Part shown: positions 33,486 through 42,265 of the stretch, one piece after another
How the letters are laid out: every line of letters starts with the position of its first letter
Position numbering within the stretch: the stretch's first letter is position 1
Assembly (NCBI GenBank): GCA_038182865.1
Contig: CP116226.1
Coordinates: 1,860,001 to 1,924,000 of the forward strand
Direction of reading: 5' to 3'
Source of the DNA: Microbacterium enclense
GTDB lineage: Bacteria > Actinomycetota > Actinomycetes > Actinomycetales > Microbacteriaceae
Length of the DNA: 64,000 bases
The notes under the pieces: generated by a model
What the model was told of the DNA's origin: nothing
What the model saw: only the letters and a program-made list of their open reading frames with translations
Database searches by the model: none
Translations under genes and position numbers: made by a program

Positions 33486-34088
33486 CTATGCGGCGGCGTC
33501 GGCCGCGACGGTGCCCGCGGGTCGACCGGCCCAGAAGCCCGCAGACGGTCGACCGGCGGCCGCGTACGCCGCGCACAGGGCGAGGGCGGGGCATCCCGCG
33601 CACACGGCCGTCATGCGCGCGATCGTCGCAGCGTCGGCGCGATCAGCCGTGAACGCCTCATCCCCACGGCACGCGGGCTCTACACCGGGCGTCATGATGT
33701 CCCCACGCAGCGCCTTGTCTAAGACGTAGTACTCGGGGCCGCCCTTCATCGGCTTCTCGACCGGTGTGCGCTCCGCTGACGGGGACATGACCGTCGGCTT
33801 CAGCTCTTCCACGACCGGCGTCGTGCGGGCGATCGTGGGCCGCTTGAAGGGTGCCAGGCCCTGCTCTCGACGCTTGCGGGCGAGCTTGTTTTGGTGAGCC
33901 GGGTTGTCACGCATCTTCTGCTGCCACGTCTTCAGCAGGATGTCCTCCCGGACGACGCGGGTGCGTTGCCCGTCGATGACCTGCCAATCCATCGGCATAC
34001 CCGCCTGCCCCCAAAGTCGGATCGCTCGCTCCGACCGGTTCACGCGCTCCGCCGCGCTCTTGTACGTGTGCCACTTCACCTTGCCCAT
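33486..34088 (-). CDS. HTH-WhiB fusion regulator
   Basis: A 200-residue regulator combining two domains. Residues 1-58 are an AlpA/MerR-like helix-turn-helix (YKSAAERVNRSERAIRLWG... QRTRVVREDILLKTW). A basic, Pro-rich linker covers 60-125. Residues 130-190 are a WhiB-type 4Fe-4S domain with Cys 140, 163, 166 and 172 (C-x22-C-x2-C-x5-C) and a GFWAG turn. WhiB proteins bind the primary sigma factor or DNA and sense redox. ATG 34088 is set by the HTH start. It is alone on the complement, next to attR, and could be expressed in the lysogen. Confidence 0.8.
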   Translation of the reverse strand: MGKVKWHTYKSAAERVNRSERAIRLWGQAGMPMDWQVIDGQRTRVVREDILLKTWQQKMRDNPAHQNKLARKRREQGLAPFKRPTIARTTPVVEELKPTVMSPSAERTPVEKPMKGGPEYYVLDKALRGDIMTPGVEPACRGDEAFTADRADAATIARMTAVCAGCPALALCAAYAAAGRPSAGFWAGRPAGTVAADAAA

Positions 34089-34246
34089 GAGCGCATCTTC
34101 ACCCGCGCGGTGGGGCACTGTCGCATGGCAACACCGTGGCAACAGAACTAGTAATCGAGCGTGTCTCGACGCGCCCGCTAGTGAGCGTAAATGCCCGGAA
34201 AGACGCGGCTCCCAGGTTCGCCCCGCAGCATCCCGCGGCACTCGGC

Positions 34247-34271
34247 AGGGTTCAAATCCCTCCGTCTCCGC
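34247..34271 (+). other. attR core
   Basis: 25 bases identical to the 3' part of tRNA-Ser(GCT) at 22915-22939, out of context of any tRNA. The right flank continues ACTGAG and then the original tRNA terminator. Confidence 0.93.
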
Positions 34272-34274
34272 ACT

Positions 34275-34307
34275 GAGAAAAAGCCCCGGTTCGCCGGGGC
34301 TTTTCTC
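34275..34307 (+). terminator. Displaced native terminator of tRNA-Ser(GCT)
   Basis: Stem GAGAAAAAGCCCCGG (34275-34289) with CCGGGGCTTTTCTC (34294-34307), one bulged A, with a T-rich 3' arm. It lies three bases after attR, so before integration it ended the tRNA transcript. Confidence 0.88.
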
Positions 34308-34322
34308 GTTGCGTGGGCCCGG

Positions 34323-34620
34323 TCACGGGCTGCGTCGACCGCTCTCGCGGTCCCACTCGAGCGACTTCCCCTTGGGGGGAGGCGCACAGATTCTCGGCGA
34401 CAATGACCTCCGCAGCGAAACGGGCGATGTCGTGGACGGACATCCTCTGTTCGTCCTCCCGCGCCGTGAGCGTCGCCTCCCAGAGTGGGTGCTCGCACCC
34501 GCGGGGTTTCACGAGGATCAACGCCGACGCGTTGCGTAACCGACGGATCATCAGACCGGTGTCCTCGCGGTCGGCGTCGTCTTTCGGAGCGATGCTGAGA
34601 CGGGAGAAAGCCGGCGGGAC
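34323..34620 (-). pseudogene. Decayed paralogue of the 13265 acidic protein
   Basis: The translated remnant reads IAPKDDADREDTGLMIRRL then EDEQRMSVHDIARFAAEVIV, clearly paralogous to the intact gene at 13265-13639. The first about 37 residues are missing or unrelated. The frame shifts at a run of six G (34374-34379); with one base fewer, the C-terminus becomes KSLEWDRESG, identical to the intact copy, ending at 34323. Either a real homopolymer frameshift or a sequence error. Confidence 0.7.
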
Positions 34621-34621
34621 G

Positions 34622-35011
34622 CTACGGGGGGATCCCGAGGGCTTCGGCCAAGGCGCCCGACGGATGGGTGCGGACCTGACCGCGAACGGGCACGGGGAGG
34701 CCGTCGCCCACGGCCGCGATGAGGCGGATGTCGATGGCATCCATCGCGGCGAAGTCGGTGTCGGCGCGCTCGATGAGCGCCTCGCACGATCCGCACCCGC
34801 GGCGGACGAAGAGCAGGAGCTGGGCGTGGCCTCGGAGGGCGTGCTGGCGAGGGACCACCACGGAGCGGTCGGGGGCGAGCAGGGGGCGTTGGGGACGCCG
34901 ACGGGCTCGCGCGCCGCCGCGGTCGGTGCGGTCCTGACCTCTCGGAAGGACGCGCCGATGACCGCGGCCACGCAGGCCAGGAGCGCGATCGTCGACAGCT
35001 CTGTCGGGTGA
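34622..35011 (-). pseudogene. Remnant of a thioredoxin-like membrane protein
   Basis: Two frames together suggest a broken gene. One reads a membrane helix (LSTIALLACVAAVIGASF) with no start codon; after a frame change near 34870-34900 another reads LLLFVRRGCGSCEALIERA with a CxxC pair and ends ALAEALGIPP at 34622. The CxxC after a beta strand is thioredoxin-like (TlpA/MauD-like). The reading is partial and tentative. Confidence 0.4.
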
Positions 35012-35068
35012 AATTCATCCGCGCGGGGGTGACGCGCTTTGCTGCACGGTGACTCATATACGCGGGTC

Positions 35069-35161
35069 TGAGAGTGCGCTAATTCAGTGTTGCAGAGGCC
35101 AGAAACCGCATAAATGCGGGTCTAAATTACATCTTGACCGTTTTTGATAGTGCGCTAACAT
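35069..35161 (+). promoter_or_regulatory. Promoter and LacI-type operators of the catabolic cluster
   Basis: -35 TTGACC (35134-35139) and -10 TAACAT (35156-35161), 16-bp spacer. TGATAGTGCGCTAACA (35145-35160) matches its own complement at 12 of 16 positions, the style of a LacI-family operator, and overlaps the -10. A second site with the identical decamer AGTGCGCTAA lies at 35073-35082, 76 bases upstream. The region is distinctly AT-richer than its surroundings. Confidence 0.7.
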
Positions 35162-35192
35162 TGCACTCAATCCCACAACGAAGGAGTTGGAC

Positions 35193-36278
35193 GTGACTGA
35201 GCCGTACACAGTCGTAGCGCTCTCGCCGCTGCAGATCCCGATCGTCGAGCCGGAAGATGCGCTGAAGAACACCCGGCGCATCATCCAGTTCATGAAGACG
35301 GCGGTCGGTGTCGCCGCGACCGAGGGATACCCGGTCAAGCTGGTGGTCATCCCCGAGATGGCGATCCAGGGAATGCACATGGCATTCCGCGCGGGAGACC
35401 GCGAGGACGAGAAGAAATTCGCCCGCACCATTCCGGGCCCGGAGACGGACGAGCTGGGGAAGGCCGCTCGTGAGCTGAACACCTACATCGCCGGGGAGCT
35501 GTATCTCGTGGCGGACGACGACTTCCCGGACCGCTACTTCAACTGCGCGTTCATGATCGATCCGAACGGCGAGGTCATCTACCGCCGTGCCAAGGCCACC
35601 TCAGATGGCTTCGAGGGCGGCACACTCGGCACCACGAACCCGCACGACCTGTGGGACGAGTGGATCGTCAAGAAGGGCAACGGCAACGTCATGGACGCTA
35701 TCTACCCCGTCGCCAAGACCCCGGACATCGGCAACATCGGATACGTCATCTGCCACGAGGGTGCGTACCCCGAGATCGCGCGCGGTCTCGCCATGAACGG
35801 TGCCGAGATCCTCATCCGGGCCACGCTCATCGAGCCCCAGACCTCGCAGGGGATGTGGGAGGTGCAGAACAAGGCCCACGCCCTGTTCAACAACGCGATC
35901 GTCGTCGCGCCCAACCTCGGCCCGGAGCTCGGCCCGGATGGCGTCATCAACGACCTCTTCGGTGGCCGCTCGATGATCGTCAACCAGCGCGGCAAGATCA
36001 TCACCGAGACGCCCGGCGTCACGGCCGGCGACACGTTCGTCAGCACGACGATCGACATCGACGCGCTCCGACGCGATCGTCAGGCGAACGGAGTCTTCAA
36101 CGGCTTCAAGGACCTCCGCACCGAGCAGTACGCGGCGATCTACGAGAAGCCGATCTACCCCAAGAACCAGTACCTCGAGGCCCCCCCGGGCGAGGACTGG
36201 CTCGCGCGTGAACGCGCCACCCGTGCGCGCAACATCGCGCTGCTGGAAGAGCGCGGCGTCTTCACCCCGCTCGACTGA
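35193..36278 (+). CDS. Nitrilase-superfamily amidase (aliphatic amidase/formamidase-like)
   Basis: A 361-residue carbon-nitrogen hydrolase that would release ammonia from a small amide or a related C-N bond. The catalytic triad is visible: Glu in VVIPEMAIQG (near 55), Lys in YRRAKATSDG (near 133) and Cys in GYVICHEGAYPE (near 188). The GAEILIRATLIEPQTSQGMWEV segment resembles aliphatic amidases. GTG 35193 follows AAGGAG by six bases. It leads the cluster of importer, oxidoreductases and LacI genes; its substrate may be an amino or amide derivative of the imported sugar-like compound, which is inference. Confidence 0.82.
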   Translation: MTEPYTVVALSPLQIPIVEPEDALKNTRRIIQFMKTAVGVAATEGYPVKLVVIPEMAIQGMHMAFRAGDREDEKKFARTIPGPETDELGKAARELNTYIAGELYLVADDDFPDRYFNCAFMIDPNGEVIYRRAKATSDGFEGGTLGTTNPHDLWDEWIVKKGNGNVMDAIYPVAKTPDIGNIGYVICHEGAYPEIARGLAMNGAEILIRATLIEPQTSQGMWEVQNKAHALFNNAIVVAPNLGPELGPDGVINDLFGGRSMIVNQRGKIITETPGVTAGDTFVSTTIDIDALRRDRQANGVFNGFKDLRTEQYAAIYEKPIYPKNQYLEAPPGEDWLARERATRARNIALLEERGVFTPLD

Positions 36279-36408
36279 CCGCCGGCGGCGGCGTTCCGCG
36301 CACGCCGCGTCGTCACGCTCGGACGCCGCCGCCCTCCCCACCGGTCCTGACAAACGTCCTCCCCCCGGAACCCACCCTGCACCGATCACCTCACAAGGAA
36401 GTGGAAAC

Positions 36409-37482
36409 ATGATCAGCACCCGTTCCCGAACCATTTTCAAACTCGCCTCCATCGTGGCGGTCAGCACCGTCGTGTTCACCGGATGCGCCCGAGGTGGAAC
36501 CGACGGCTCCGCCTCTGCGGACGACAAGAAGACCGGCGAGGGCCTCGTCATCGGCTGGAGCCAGCGCGGCATCAGCGGGAGCGACTGGTGGAAGACCCTC
36601 GTCGAAGGCGGGCAGGCCGAGGCCGAGAAGCTCGGTGCGACGATCCAGCTGCTCGACGCTAACGGCGATACCGTCCGCCAGAACGCCGACGTGCAGACCC
36701 TCATCACCAAGAACGTCGATGTGGTGATCATGAACCCCAACGACCCCATCGGCGTCGGCTCCTCGGTCGCCGCGCTCAAGGACGCCGGTGTGCCGCTCGT
36801 GACGGTCAACTCGAACCTCGACAGGTCGCTCGTGCCCGACATGTACTGCTACGTCGCCGAGGACCAGGGCTACACCGGCTCACTCGCGGGCCAGGTCGCC
36901 GCAGAGAAGGCCGTGGCGAAGTTCGGCGACACCGGTGAGATGAAGATCGTCGGAATCGGCGGCTTCCCCGGGGATGTCCTCAGCGACCTCCGCTTCAACG
37001 GCTTCATGGACGGGTGGCAGGACGTCATGAAGGATCACCCGGGCGTCACGACCACGAAGTTGGAGACGAAGTACGGGGAATGGAAGCCGGACAAGGCGCT
37101 GGCGCCAATCCGTGATGTGGCGACGGCCAACCCCGATCTCAAGGTCGTCTTCAGCATGAGCGACGTCATGCAGGGCGGTATCGAGCAGGGCCTGCAGCAG
37201 GCGGGTATCTGGGGTGACGGCGTGATCGTGGCGGGTTACGACGGCGGCATGAATGTGGTCAAGCAGATGGTCGACGACCCGACCGGTCCGATGCAGGCCA
37301 CGGCCTCGAACCAGCCGTGGGATCAGGGAGTGGAGGCCGTGAAGATGGCCGTCGCCGCCTACAACGCCGACACACAGGCGTGCCCGGACAAGGAGGTCTT
37401 CATCCAGACCACCGTCGTCACCCCGGAGAACGCCAAGGACTACTACAAGCCGAACGACACCTACGTCCGGGCGAACGACTAA
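36409..37482 (+). CDS. Sugar ABC transporter substrate-binding lipoprotein (RbsB-type)
   Basis: The 357-residue extracellular solute receptor of the adjacent importer. A lipoprotein signal ends VVFTGC with the lipid-anchored Cys at residue 25; the mature part is a type I periplasmic-binding fold (IGWSQRGISGSDWWKTLVEG, VDVVIMNPNDPIGVG, VIVAGYDGGMNVV) of the ribose/galactose/inositol group. Start ATG 36409 follows AAGGAA. ATPase and permease genes follow in order, making a complete CUT2 importer. The ligand is probably a monosaccharide or polyol; not determinable here. Confidence 0.9.
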   Translation: MISTRSRTIFKLASIVAVSTVVFTGCARGGTDGSASADDKKTGEGLVIGWSQRGISGSDWWKTLVEGGQAEAEKLGATIQLLDANGDTVRQNADVQTLITKNVDVVIMNPNDPIGVGSSVAALKDAGVPLVTVNSNLDRSLVPDMYCYVAEDQGYTGSLAGQVAAEKAVAKFGDTGEMKIVGIGGFPGDVLSDLRFNGFMDGWQDVMKDHPGVTTTKLETKYGEWKPDKALAPIRDVATANPDLKVVFSMSDVMQGGIEQGLQQAGIWGDGVIVAGYDGGMNVVKQMVDDPTGPMQATASNQPWDQGVEAVKMAVAAYNADTQACPDKEVFIQTTVVTPENAKDYYKPNDTYVRAND

Positions 37483-37581
37483 GCGCCGAGCGCCGACCAG
37501 CGGCCGCCGCTGCGCCCGACGTCACCCGTTCGGGCGCAGCGGTCGGCTCCATCACCCACGTACGAGGAAGTGCAGAAAGAC

Positions 37582-39090
37582 ATGGACGAGCTTCAGCTCG
37601 AGGGCATCACCAAGGGGTACCTCGGCGTCCAAGCCCTCAAGGGGGTCAGCTTCTCCGTCAGGCGGGGGAGCATCCACGCTCTCGCCGGACAGAACGGCGC
37701 CGGCAAGTCGACGCTCGTCAAGATCCTCTCCGGGGCGGAGACCCCGGACGGCGGGACCATCCGCCTGGGCGGCGAGGTCATGCGGTTCAAGACGCCGACG
37801 GACGCGCAGGCGGCCGGCATCCACACGATCTACCAGGAGCTGAGCCTGGTGCCCTCCCTGTCGGTCGCGGAGAACATCTTCCTCGGCTCGCTTCCGAAGC
37901 GCGGCGGTGCCGTCGATTGGAACGCGATGCAGGCCCAGGCGCGCGACGCGCTGGCGCGCGTCGGTTTCGACCTCGACGTCCGCCAGCCGGTCTCCAGCTT
38001 CTCGGTGGCGGAGCAGCAGGCCGTCGAACTCGCCAAGGCACTCCGCAAAGACGCACGGGTGCTCCTCCTGGACGAGCCCACCTCCACGTTGCCCCTCCCC
38101 GACGTCGAGCGGCTCTTCACCGTGCTCCGCCGTCTCGCCTCGGAGGGAGTCACTCTCCTGTACATCTCCCACCGGATGGATGAGCTTTACAGCCTCTGCG
38201 ACGCGGTCACGATCCTGCGCGACGGCGTCACCGCGGCCAACCTGAAGACGGCCGGCTCGAAGCCCGCCGACGTCGTCACGGCGATGGTGGGGAAGAGTCT
38301 CGAGGGGTCGATCGCAGACGCGGCGCTGCGCGGAGAGCGCAGCCCCCGGCTGGGAGCGGGCCGCACGGACACCGTTCTGCTCTCGGCGCGCGGCCTCGGA
38401 GAGGACGATCGCGTCACCGACATCGACTTCGACCTCTACCAGGGCGAGGTGCTGGGAATCGCCGGCCTCATCGGATCCGGTCAGTCAGAACTGGCGAGCC
38501 TCCTCGCCGGCGCCCGACGGAAGACCGACGGGACCCTGCGGATGGATGACAAGACGGTCGACTTCGCCTCCCCGCGCGACGCCATCCGTCGCGGCATCGG
38601 ACTGCTCCCGCAGGACCGCAAGGCCCAGGGCTTCATTCCCGACATGGGCGTGGCCGGAAACATCACGCTCGCCAGCATGCCGATGTTCAGTCGCCTCTCC
38701 CTCATCGACGGCGCACGCGAGAAGCGCGCGGCCCAGGACATGGTGACGCGCCTGGGCATGAAGGTTTCCAGCGTCAACCAGCCGATGAAGACACTCAGCG
38801 GTGGCACCCAGCAGAAGGGCATCCTCGCCCGTTGGCTGGTGCGCTCCTCACGCCTCCTCATCTGCGACGAGCCGACCCGAGGAGTCGACGTCGGCGCCAA
38901 GGAGGACATGTATGAACTGATCCGCGACTTCGCGCGGTCCGGCGGCACCGTCGTCATCGCGAGCTCGGAGATCTCCGAGGCCATGATGTGCGACCGCGTG
39001 CTGGTCATGGCGCGCGGCCGCGTGGTCGCCGAGTTCGATCACGACGAGATCGACCCGCAGGGTCAGCGGATCCTGCAGGTCCTCGCCTGA
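37582..39090 (+). CDS. Sugar ABC transporter ATP-binding protein (RbsA-type)
   Basis: A 502-residue double ATPase powering the importer. Module 1 has Walker A GQNGAGKSTLVKIL (near 37), signature FSVAEQQAVELAKAL and Walker B VLLLDEPTSTL. Module 2 has a degenerate Walker A (GLIGSGQSELASLL) as usual for RbsA, signature LSGGTQQKGILARWL and LLICDEPTRGVDVG. ATG 37582 is preferred by homology; GTG 37570 sits too close to the GAGGAA site. It lies between the binding protein and the permease. Confidence 0.93.
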   Translation: MDELQLEGITKGYLGVQALKGVSFSVRRGSIHALAGQNGAGKSTLVKILSGAETPDGGTIRLGGEVMRFKTPTDAQAAGIHTIYQELSLVPSLSVAENIFLGSLPKRGGAVDWNAMQAQARDALARVGFDLDVRQPVSSFSVAEQQAVELAKALRKDARVLLLDEPTSTLPLPDVERLFTVLRRLASEGVTLLYISHRMDELYSLCDAVTILRDGVTAANLKTAGSKPADVVTAMVGKSLEGSIADAALRGERSPRLGAGRTDTVLLSARGLGEDDRVTDIDFDLYQGEVLGIAGLIGSGQSELASLLAGARRKTDGTLRMDDKTVDFASPRDAIRRGIGLLPQDRKAQGFIPDMGVAGNITLASMPMFSRLSLIDGAREKRAAQDMVTRLGMKVSSVNQPMKTLSGGTQQKGILARWLVRSSRLLICDEPTRGVDVGAKEDMYELIRDFARSGGTVVIASSEISEAMMCDRVLVMARGRVVAEFDHDEIDPQGQRILQVLA

Positions 39091-39141
39091 GATGCATCCC
39101 CCACAACCTTCACCGACCACGACCCAATGACGGGAAAGACA

Positions 39142-40209
39142 ATGTCTCACAAGACCCTTCCAGAGCCGGCGACGTCGTCCGGATCGCCCTCGACGGCTCG
39201 GCCCCGATCGACGCGCAGCGCGGTGCTCGCGCGCGTGCTCCCGAAGAGCTACCTGCTGCTCGTTCTCGTGGTCATCATCGTGATCGGCTACTACGTCTCG
39301 GCGGACTTCCTCACGCTGCGCAATGCGGAGAACGTGATCGCGGCGGCGTCCATCGTGGCCGTGCTTGCGGTCGGCCAGTTCTTCGTGATCCTCACCGGAG
39401 GCATCGATCTGTCCGTCGGTTCCATCCTCGCGATGTCCACCGTGATCGTCGCCCTGACCCTGCAATCGGGCATGCCCGCGGGAGTATCGGTGGCGTTCAC
39501 TCTCTTCTGCTGCGGCATCGCGGGGCTCATCAACGGTCTGCTCGTCGTGTGGCTGCGAATCCCGCCGTTCATCGCAACCCTGGCGATGATGAGCGCGGTC
39601 AAAGGCTTCAGCTACATCATCCAGTCCACGAGCCTCATCCAGATCACGGACCAGATATTCATCGACCTCTTCTCCCGCGGGACCAGCATCGGGCTGCAGA
39701 ACCCGGTCATGATCTTCCTGCTCGTCATGATCCTTGCGGCGATCGTGGCGAAGTTGACGACCTTCGGCCGGTCGCTCTACGCGATCGGCGGCAACCCGGA
39801 AGCCGCCCGGCTCTCCGGCCTGCCCGTCGCGCGGAACCTGATCATCACCTACACGATGTCGGGTCTGCTGGCGGGGCTCGCCGGGCTGATCGCGGCCGCA
39901 CAACTCCGCCAGGGCAGCTCCCTCATCGGAGTCGGCTACGAATTGGACGCGATCGCCGCGGTCGTCGTCGGCGGCGCCTCGCTGATGGGCGGCAAGGGCG
40001 ACCCGATCAGCGCGGTCATCGGTGTCTTCGTGCTCGCCACGATCATCAACGTGATGAACCTCGTGGGCATCTCCTCCGAGCCGCAGCTCGTCATCAAGGG
40101 AGCCGTCATCGTCATCGCGGTGTTCCTCTCCTCCGCGGGAGGCGTGCAGCGCATCTCCGGATTCTTCCGGTCGCATTTCGGACGCCGGACCCCGCGGGCA
40201 GCGAGCTGA
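39142..40209 (+). CDS. Sugar ABC transporter permease (RbsC-type)
   Basis: A 355-residue membrane permease of the CUT2 family with about ten helices; the hallmark segments FFVILTGGIDLSVGSILAM and ALGGNPEAARLSG-like AIGGNPEAARLSGLPV are clear. The N-terminal 35 residues are basic and polar. ATG 39142 is chosen because the genes of this cluster share a GACA-ATG start context; ATG 39127 would add five residues. It completes the importer. Confidence 0.93.
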   Translation: MSHKTLPEPATSSGSPSTARPRSTRSAVLARVLPKSYLLLVLVVIIVIGYYVSADFLTLRNAENVIAAASIVAVLAVGQFFVILTGGIDLSVGSILAMSTVIVALTLQSGMPAGVSVAFTLFCCGIAGLINGLLVVWLRIPPFIATLAMMSAVKGFSYIIQSTSLIQITDQIFIDLFSRGTSIGLQNPVMIFLLVMILAAIVAKLTTFGRSLYAIGGNPEAARLSGLPVARNLIITYTMSGLLAGLAGLIAAAQLRQGSSLIGVGYELDAIAAVVVGGASLMGGKGDPISAVIGVFVLATIINVMNLVGISSEPQLVIKGAVIVIAVFLSSAGGVQRISGFFRSHFGRRTPRAAS

Positions 40210-40213
40210 TCCC

Positions 40214-41266
40214 ATGCGGGCACCTTCGAGCAACGAGAAGCAGTCGGCGACTCGCGGTGCCAGGATGACCGATGTCGCACGCCTTGCGGGAGTCTCCCAG
40301 CAGACGGTCTCGCGGGTCGTGAACGGGAGCCCCAACGTGGCGCCCGACGTCCGCGACCGCGTCGAGACCGCGATCCAGCAGCTGCGGTACCGTCGCAACC
40401 CGGCGGCGCGAGCGCTGGCCAACGGCCGGACGATGAACATCGGGATCGTGAGCTTCGGCCTCGCCCAGTACGGTCCGTCCATCGCCCTCAGCGGGATCGC
40501 GGACGAGGCGAGGGCCGCAGGCTACGCCACCAACCTCGTCACCCTCGGCGACGTGGATCGAGCCGCGATGAAGGCTGCCCTCGAGCACCTCGTCGAAGAC
40601 TCGGTCGACGGGATCGTCGTCCTGGCTCCGGTGCAGGCGGCACTGGAAGCCATCACGGGGCTGGATGCCGGTGTTCCGCTGGTGGTCTTCGAGCCCGGTG
40701 CTGCGGAGGGGACGCGCAGCGTTGCCACCGACGAGGTCGCCGGGGCGGAGCTCGCCACCCGACACTTGCTGGGACTCGGGCACGAGACGGTGTGGCAGGT
40801 CGCCGGTCCTCGCGGATGGCTGGGCTCCGAGGCTCGCCTCGACGGCTGGGCCCGGACGCTGTCCGCAACGGGCCGCGTGACCAACCGAGCGTTCGTGGGG
40901 GACTGGTCGACACGGTCGGGTTACGCCGCCGGGCGCGAGATCGCCGCGAATCCGACGATCACCGCGGTCTTCGTCGCCAACGACCAGATGGCGTTGGGCG
41001 TCATCAAAGCGCTCGCCGACGCCGGCGTCCGGGTCCCGGAGGACGTGAGCGTGGTCGGCTTCGATGACGTTCCCGAGGCGCAGTACTACCGCCCCGGACT
41101 CACCACGATCCGTCTCGATTTCGAAGAGGTCGGGCGCCTCGCGGTCGACCGGATCCTCCATCTCATGCGCGGCGGCGAGGCCGACGCCCTCCCTCGGGTG
41201 ATGCCAGAACTCGTCGTCCGGCAGAGCGCGGCACCGCCACGAACCCGTCATCGATCGACCACCTGA
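40214..41266 (+). CDS. LacI-family regulator, copy 1
   Basis: A 350-residue repressor. The N-terminal HTH is MTDVARLAGVSQQTVSRVVNG (about residues 18-38) with the hinge helix YRRNPAARALANG, followed by a periplasmic-binding-like ligand domain. It lies four bases after the permease stop. It is paralogous to the LacI at 44737, sharing the same recognition-helix residues, so both may bind the operators at 35069-35160. ATG 40265 is an alternative start; ATG 40214 parallels the paralogue. Confidence 0.9.
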   Translation: MRAPSSNEKQSATRGARMTDVARLAGVSQQTVSRVVNGSPNVAPDVRDRVETAIQQLRYRRNPAARALANGRTMNIGIVSFGLAQYGPSIALSGIADEARAAGYATNLVTLGDVDRAAMKAALEHLVEDSVDGIVVLAPVQAALEAITGLDAGVPLVVFEPGAAEGTRSVATDEVAGAELATRHLLGLGHETVWQVAGPRGWLGSEARLDGWARTLSATGRVTNRAFVGDWSTRSGYAAGREIAANPTITAVFVANDQMALGVIKALADAGVRVPEDVSVVGFDDVPEAQYYRPGLTTIRLDFEEVGRLAVDRILHLMRGGEADALPRVMPELVVRQSAAPPRTRHRSTT

Positions 41267-41282
41267 CAGAAAGCGAAAAGCT

Positions 41283-42224
41283 ATGACCACCACGCAATTG
41301 GGCCGCACCGGACTCACCGTCTCCAAGGTCTGCGTCGGGACGAGTGCCCTCGGCAGCTTCCCCGCGCAGTACGGCTACGAGGTGGACGCCGACACGGCCG
41401 TCGCGACCATCCGCCGCGTCTTCGAGGGACCGTTCACGTTCATCGACACGTCGAACGAGTATGGCGGCGGCGAGAGCGAGAAGCGTATCGGCCAGGCCAT
41501 CCGCGAGAACGGAGGAGTGCCCGAGGGGTACGTCATCGCGACGAAGGTGGACCCCATCCCGGGGACCACCGACTTCTCCGGCGATCGCGTGCGCCGCTCC
41601 GTCGAGGAGAGCCTGGAGCGACTGGGGCTCGACACCCTTCCGCTCGTCTACCTCCATGACCCCGAGAAGATCAGCTTCGCGGAGGGAGTGGCCTCCGGTG
41701 GACCGCTCGAAGCCCTCATCGATCTCCGGGACCAAGGGGTGATCGGCCACCTCGGCGTCGCGGGCGGACCGATCGATCTCGAGTTGCAATACCTGGCGAC
41801 CGAAGCCTTCGACGCGGTGATCAGTCACAACCGGTTCACACTGGTCGACCAGTCGGCCGAGGCTCTCCTCGACGACGCGCAGGCACGCGGGGTCGCGTTC
41901 GTCAACGCGGCCCCGTTCGGAGGCGGAATGCTCGTCAAGGGTCCGGACGTCGTCCCGACCTATTGCTACGCGCCCGTCGCCGATGAGGTGCTCGAGCGCG
42001 TACGTCGGATGGAAGCGCTGTGCGCGGACCACGGGGTCCCGCTGGCCGCTGCTGCTCTCCAGTTCTCGCTCCGCGACCCCCGCGTCACTTCCACGATCGT
42101 CGGCATGTCCGACCCGAAGAGGGTCGCGCAGACGGTGGACCTCGCGAGCATCGACATCCCCGATTCGCTCTGGGACGAACTGCTTCCCCTCGCGCGACAG
42201 GGTCGCGCCGGAGTGCTCGCCTGA
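41283..42224 (+). CDS. Aldo/keto reductase (sugar 1-dehydrogenase-like)
   Basis: A 313-residue NAD(P)-dependent oxidoreductase with a TIM barrel, of the D-threo-aldose/L-fucose 1-dehydrogenase-like group. Catalytic residues are visible: Asp in FIDTSNEYGGGESE (Asp and Tyr), Lys in VIATKVDP and His in PLVYLHDPE. The start fits LGRTGLTVSKVCVGTSALG. Position between importer and GMC genes suggests it oxidises or reduces the imported sugar or its 1- or 3-oxo derivative. Confidence 0.88.
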   Translation: MTTTQLGRTGLTVSKVCVGTSALGSFPAQYGYEVDADTAVATIRRVFEGPFTFIDTSNEYGGGESEKRIGQAIRENGGVPEGYVIATKVDPIPGTTDFSGDRVRRSVEESLERLGLDTLPLVYLHDPEKISFAEGVASGGPLEALIDLRDQGVIGHLGVAGGPIDLELQYLATEAFDAVISHNRFTLVDQSAEALLDDAQARGVAFVNAAPFGGGMLVKGPDVVPTYCYAPVADEVLERVRRMEALCADHGVPLAAAALQFSLRDPRVTSTIVGMSDPKRVAQTVDLASIDIPDSLWDELLPLARQGRAGVLA

Positions 42225-42265
42225 GCGATGCGCTCTCTCTCACACGTCACAAGGAAGGACAGACA

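Larger units (their letters stand above)
22915..34271 (+). mobile_element. 11.4-kb integrated element, satellite-like or reduced prophage
   Basis: The element is bounded by 25-bp perfect direct repeats (22915-22939 and 34247-34271) that are the 3' end of tRNA-Ser(GCT). It holds a tyrosine integrase, repressor, AlpA-like protein, a replication initiator with iterons, several unknown small proteins, a coiled-coil protein, a DUF2190 decoration protein, a tail protein, an M23 tail peptidase and an HTH-WhiB fusion. Terminase, portal, major capsid, head protease, tape measure and a recognisable holin are missing. The early genes are chained by ATGA/GTGA overlaps into the decoration gene's operon, giving no sign of a deletion scar. 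Confidence 0.85.

Noticed and set aside
22915..34271. A complete prophage
   Set aside because: No terminase, portal, major capsid, protease or tape measure gene can be found, and the element is only 11.4 kb.
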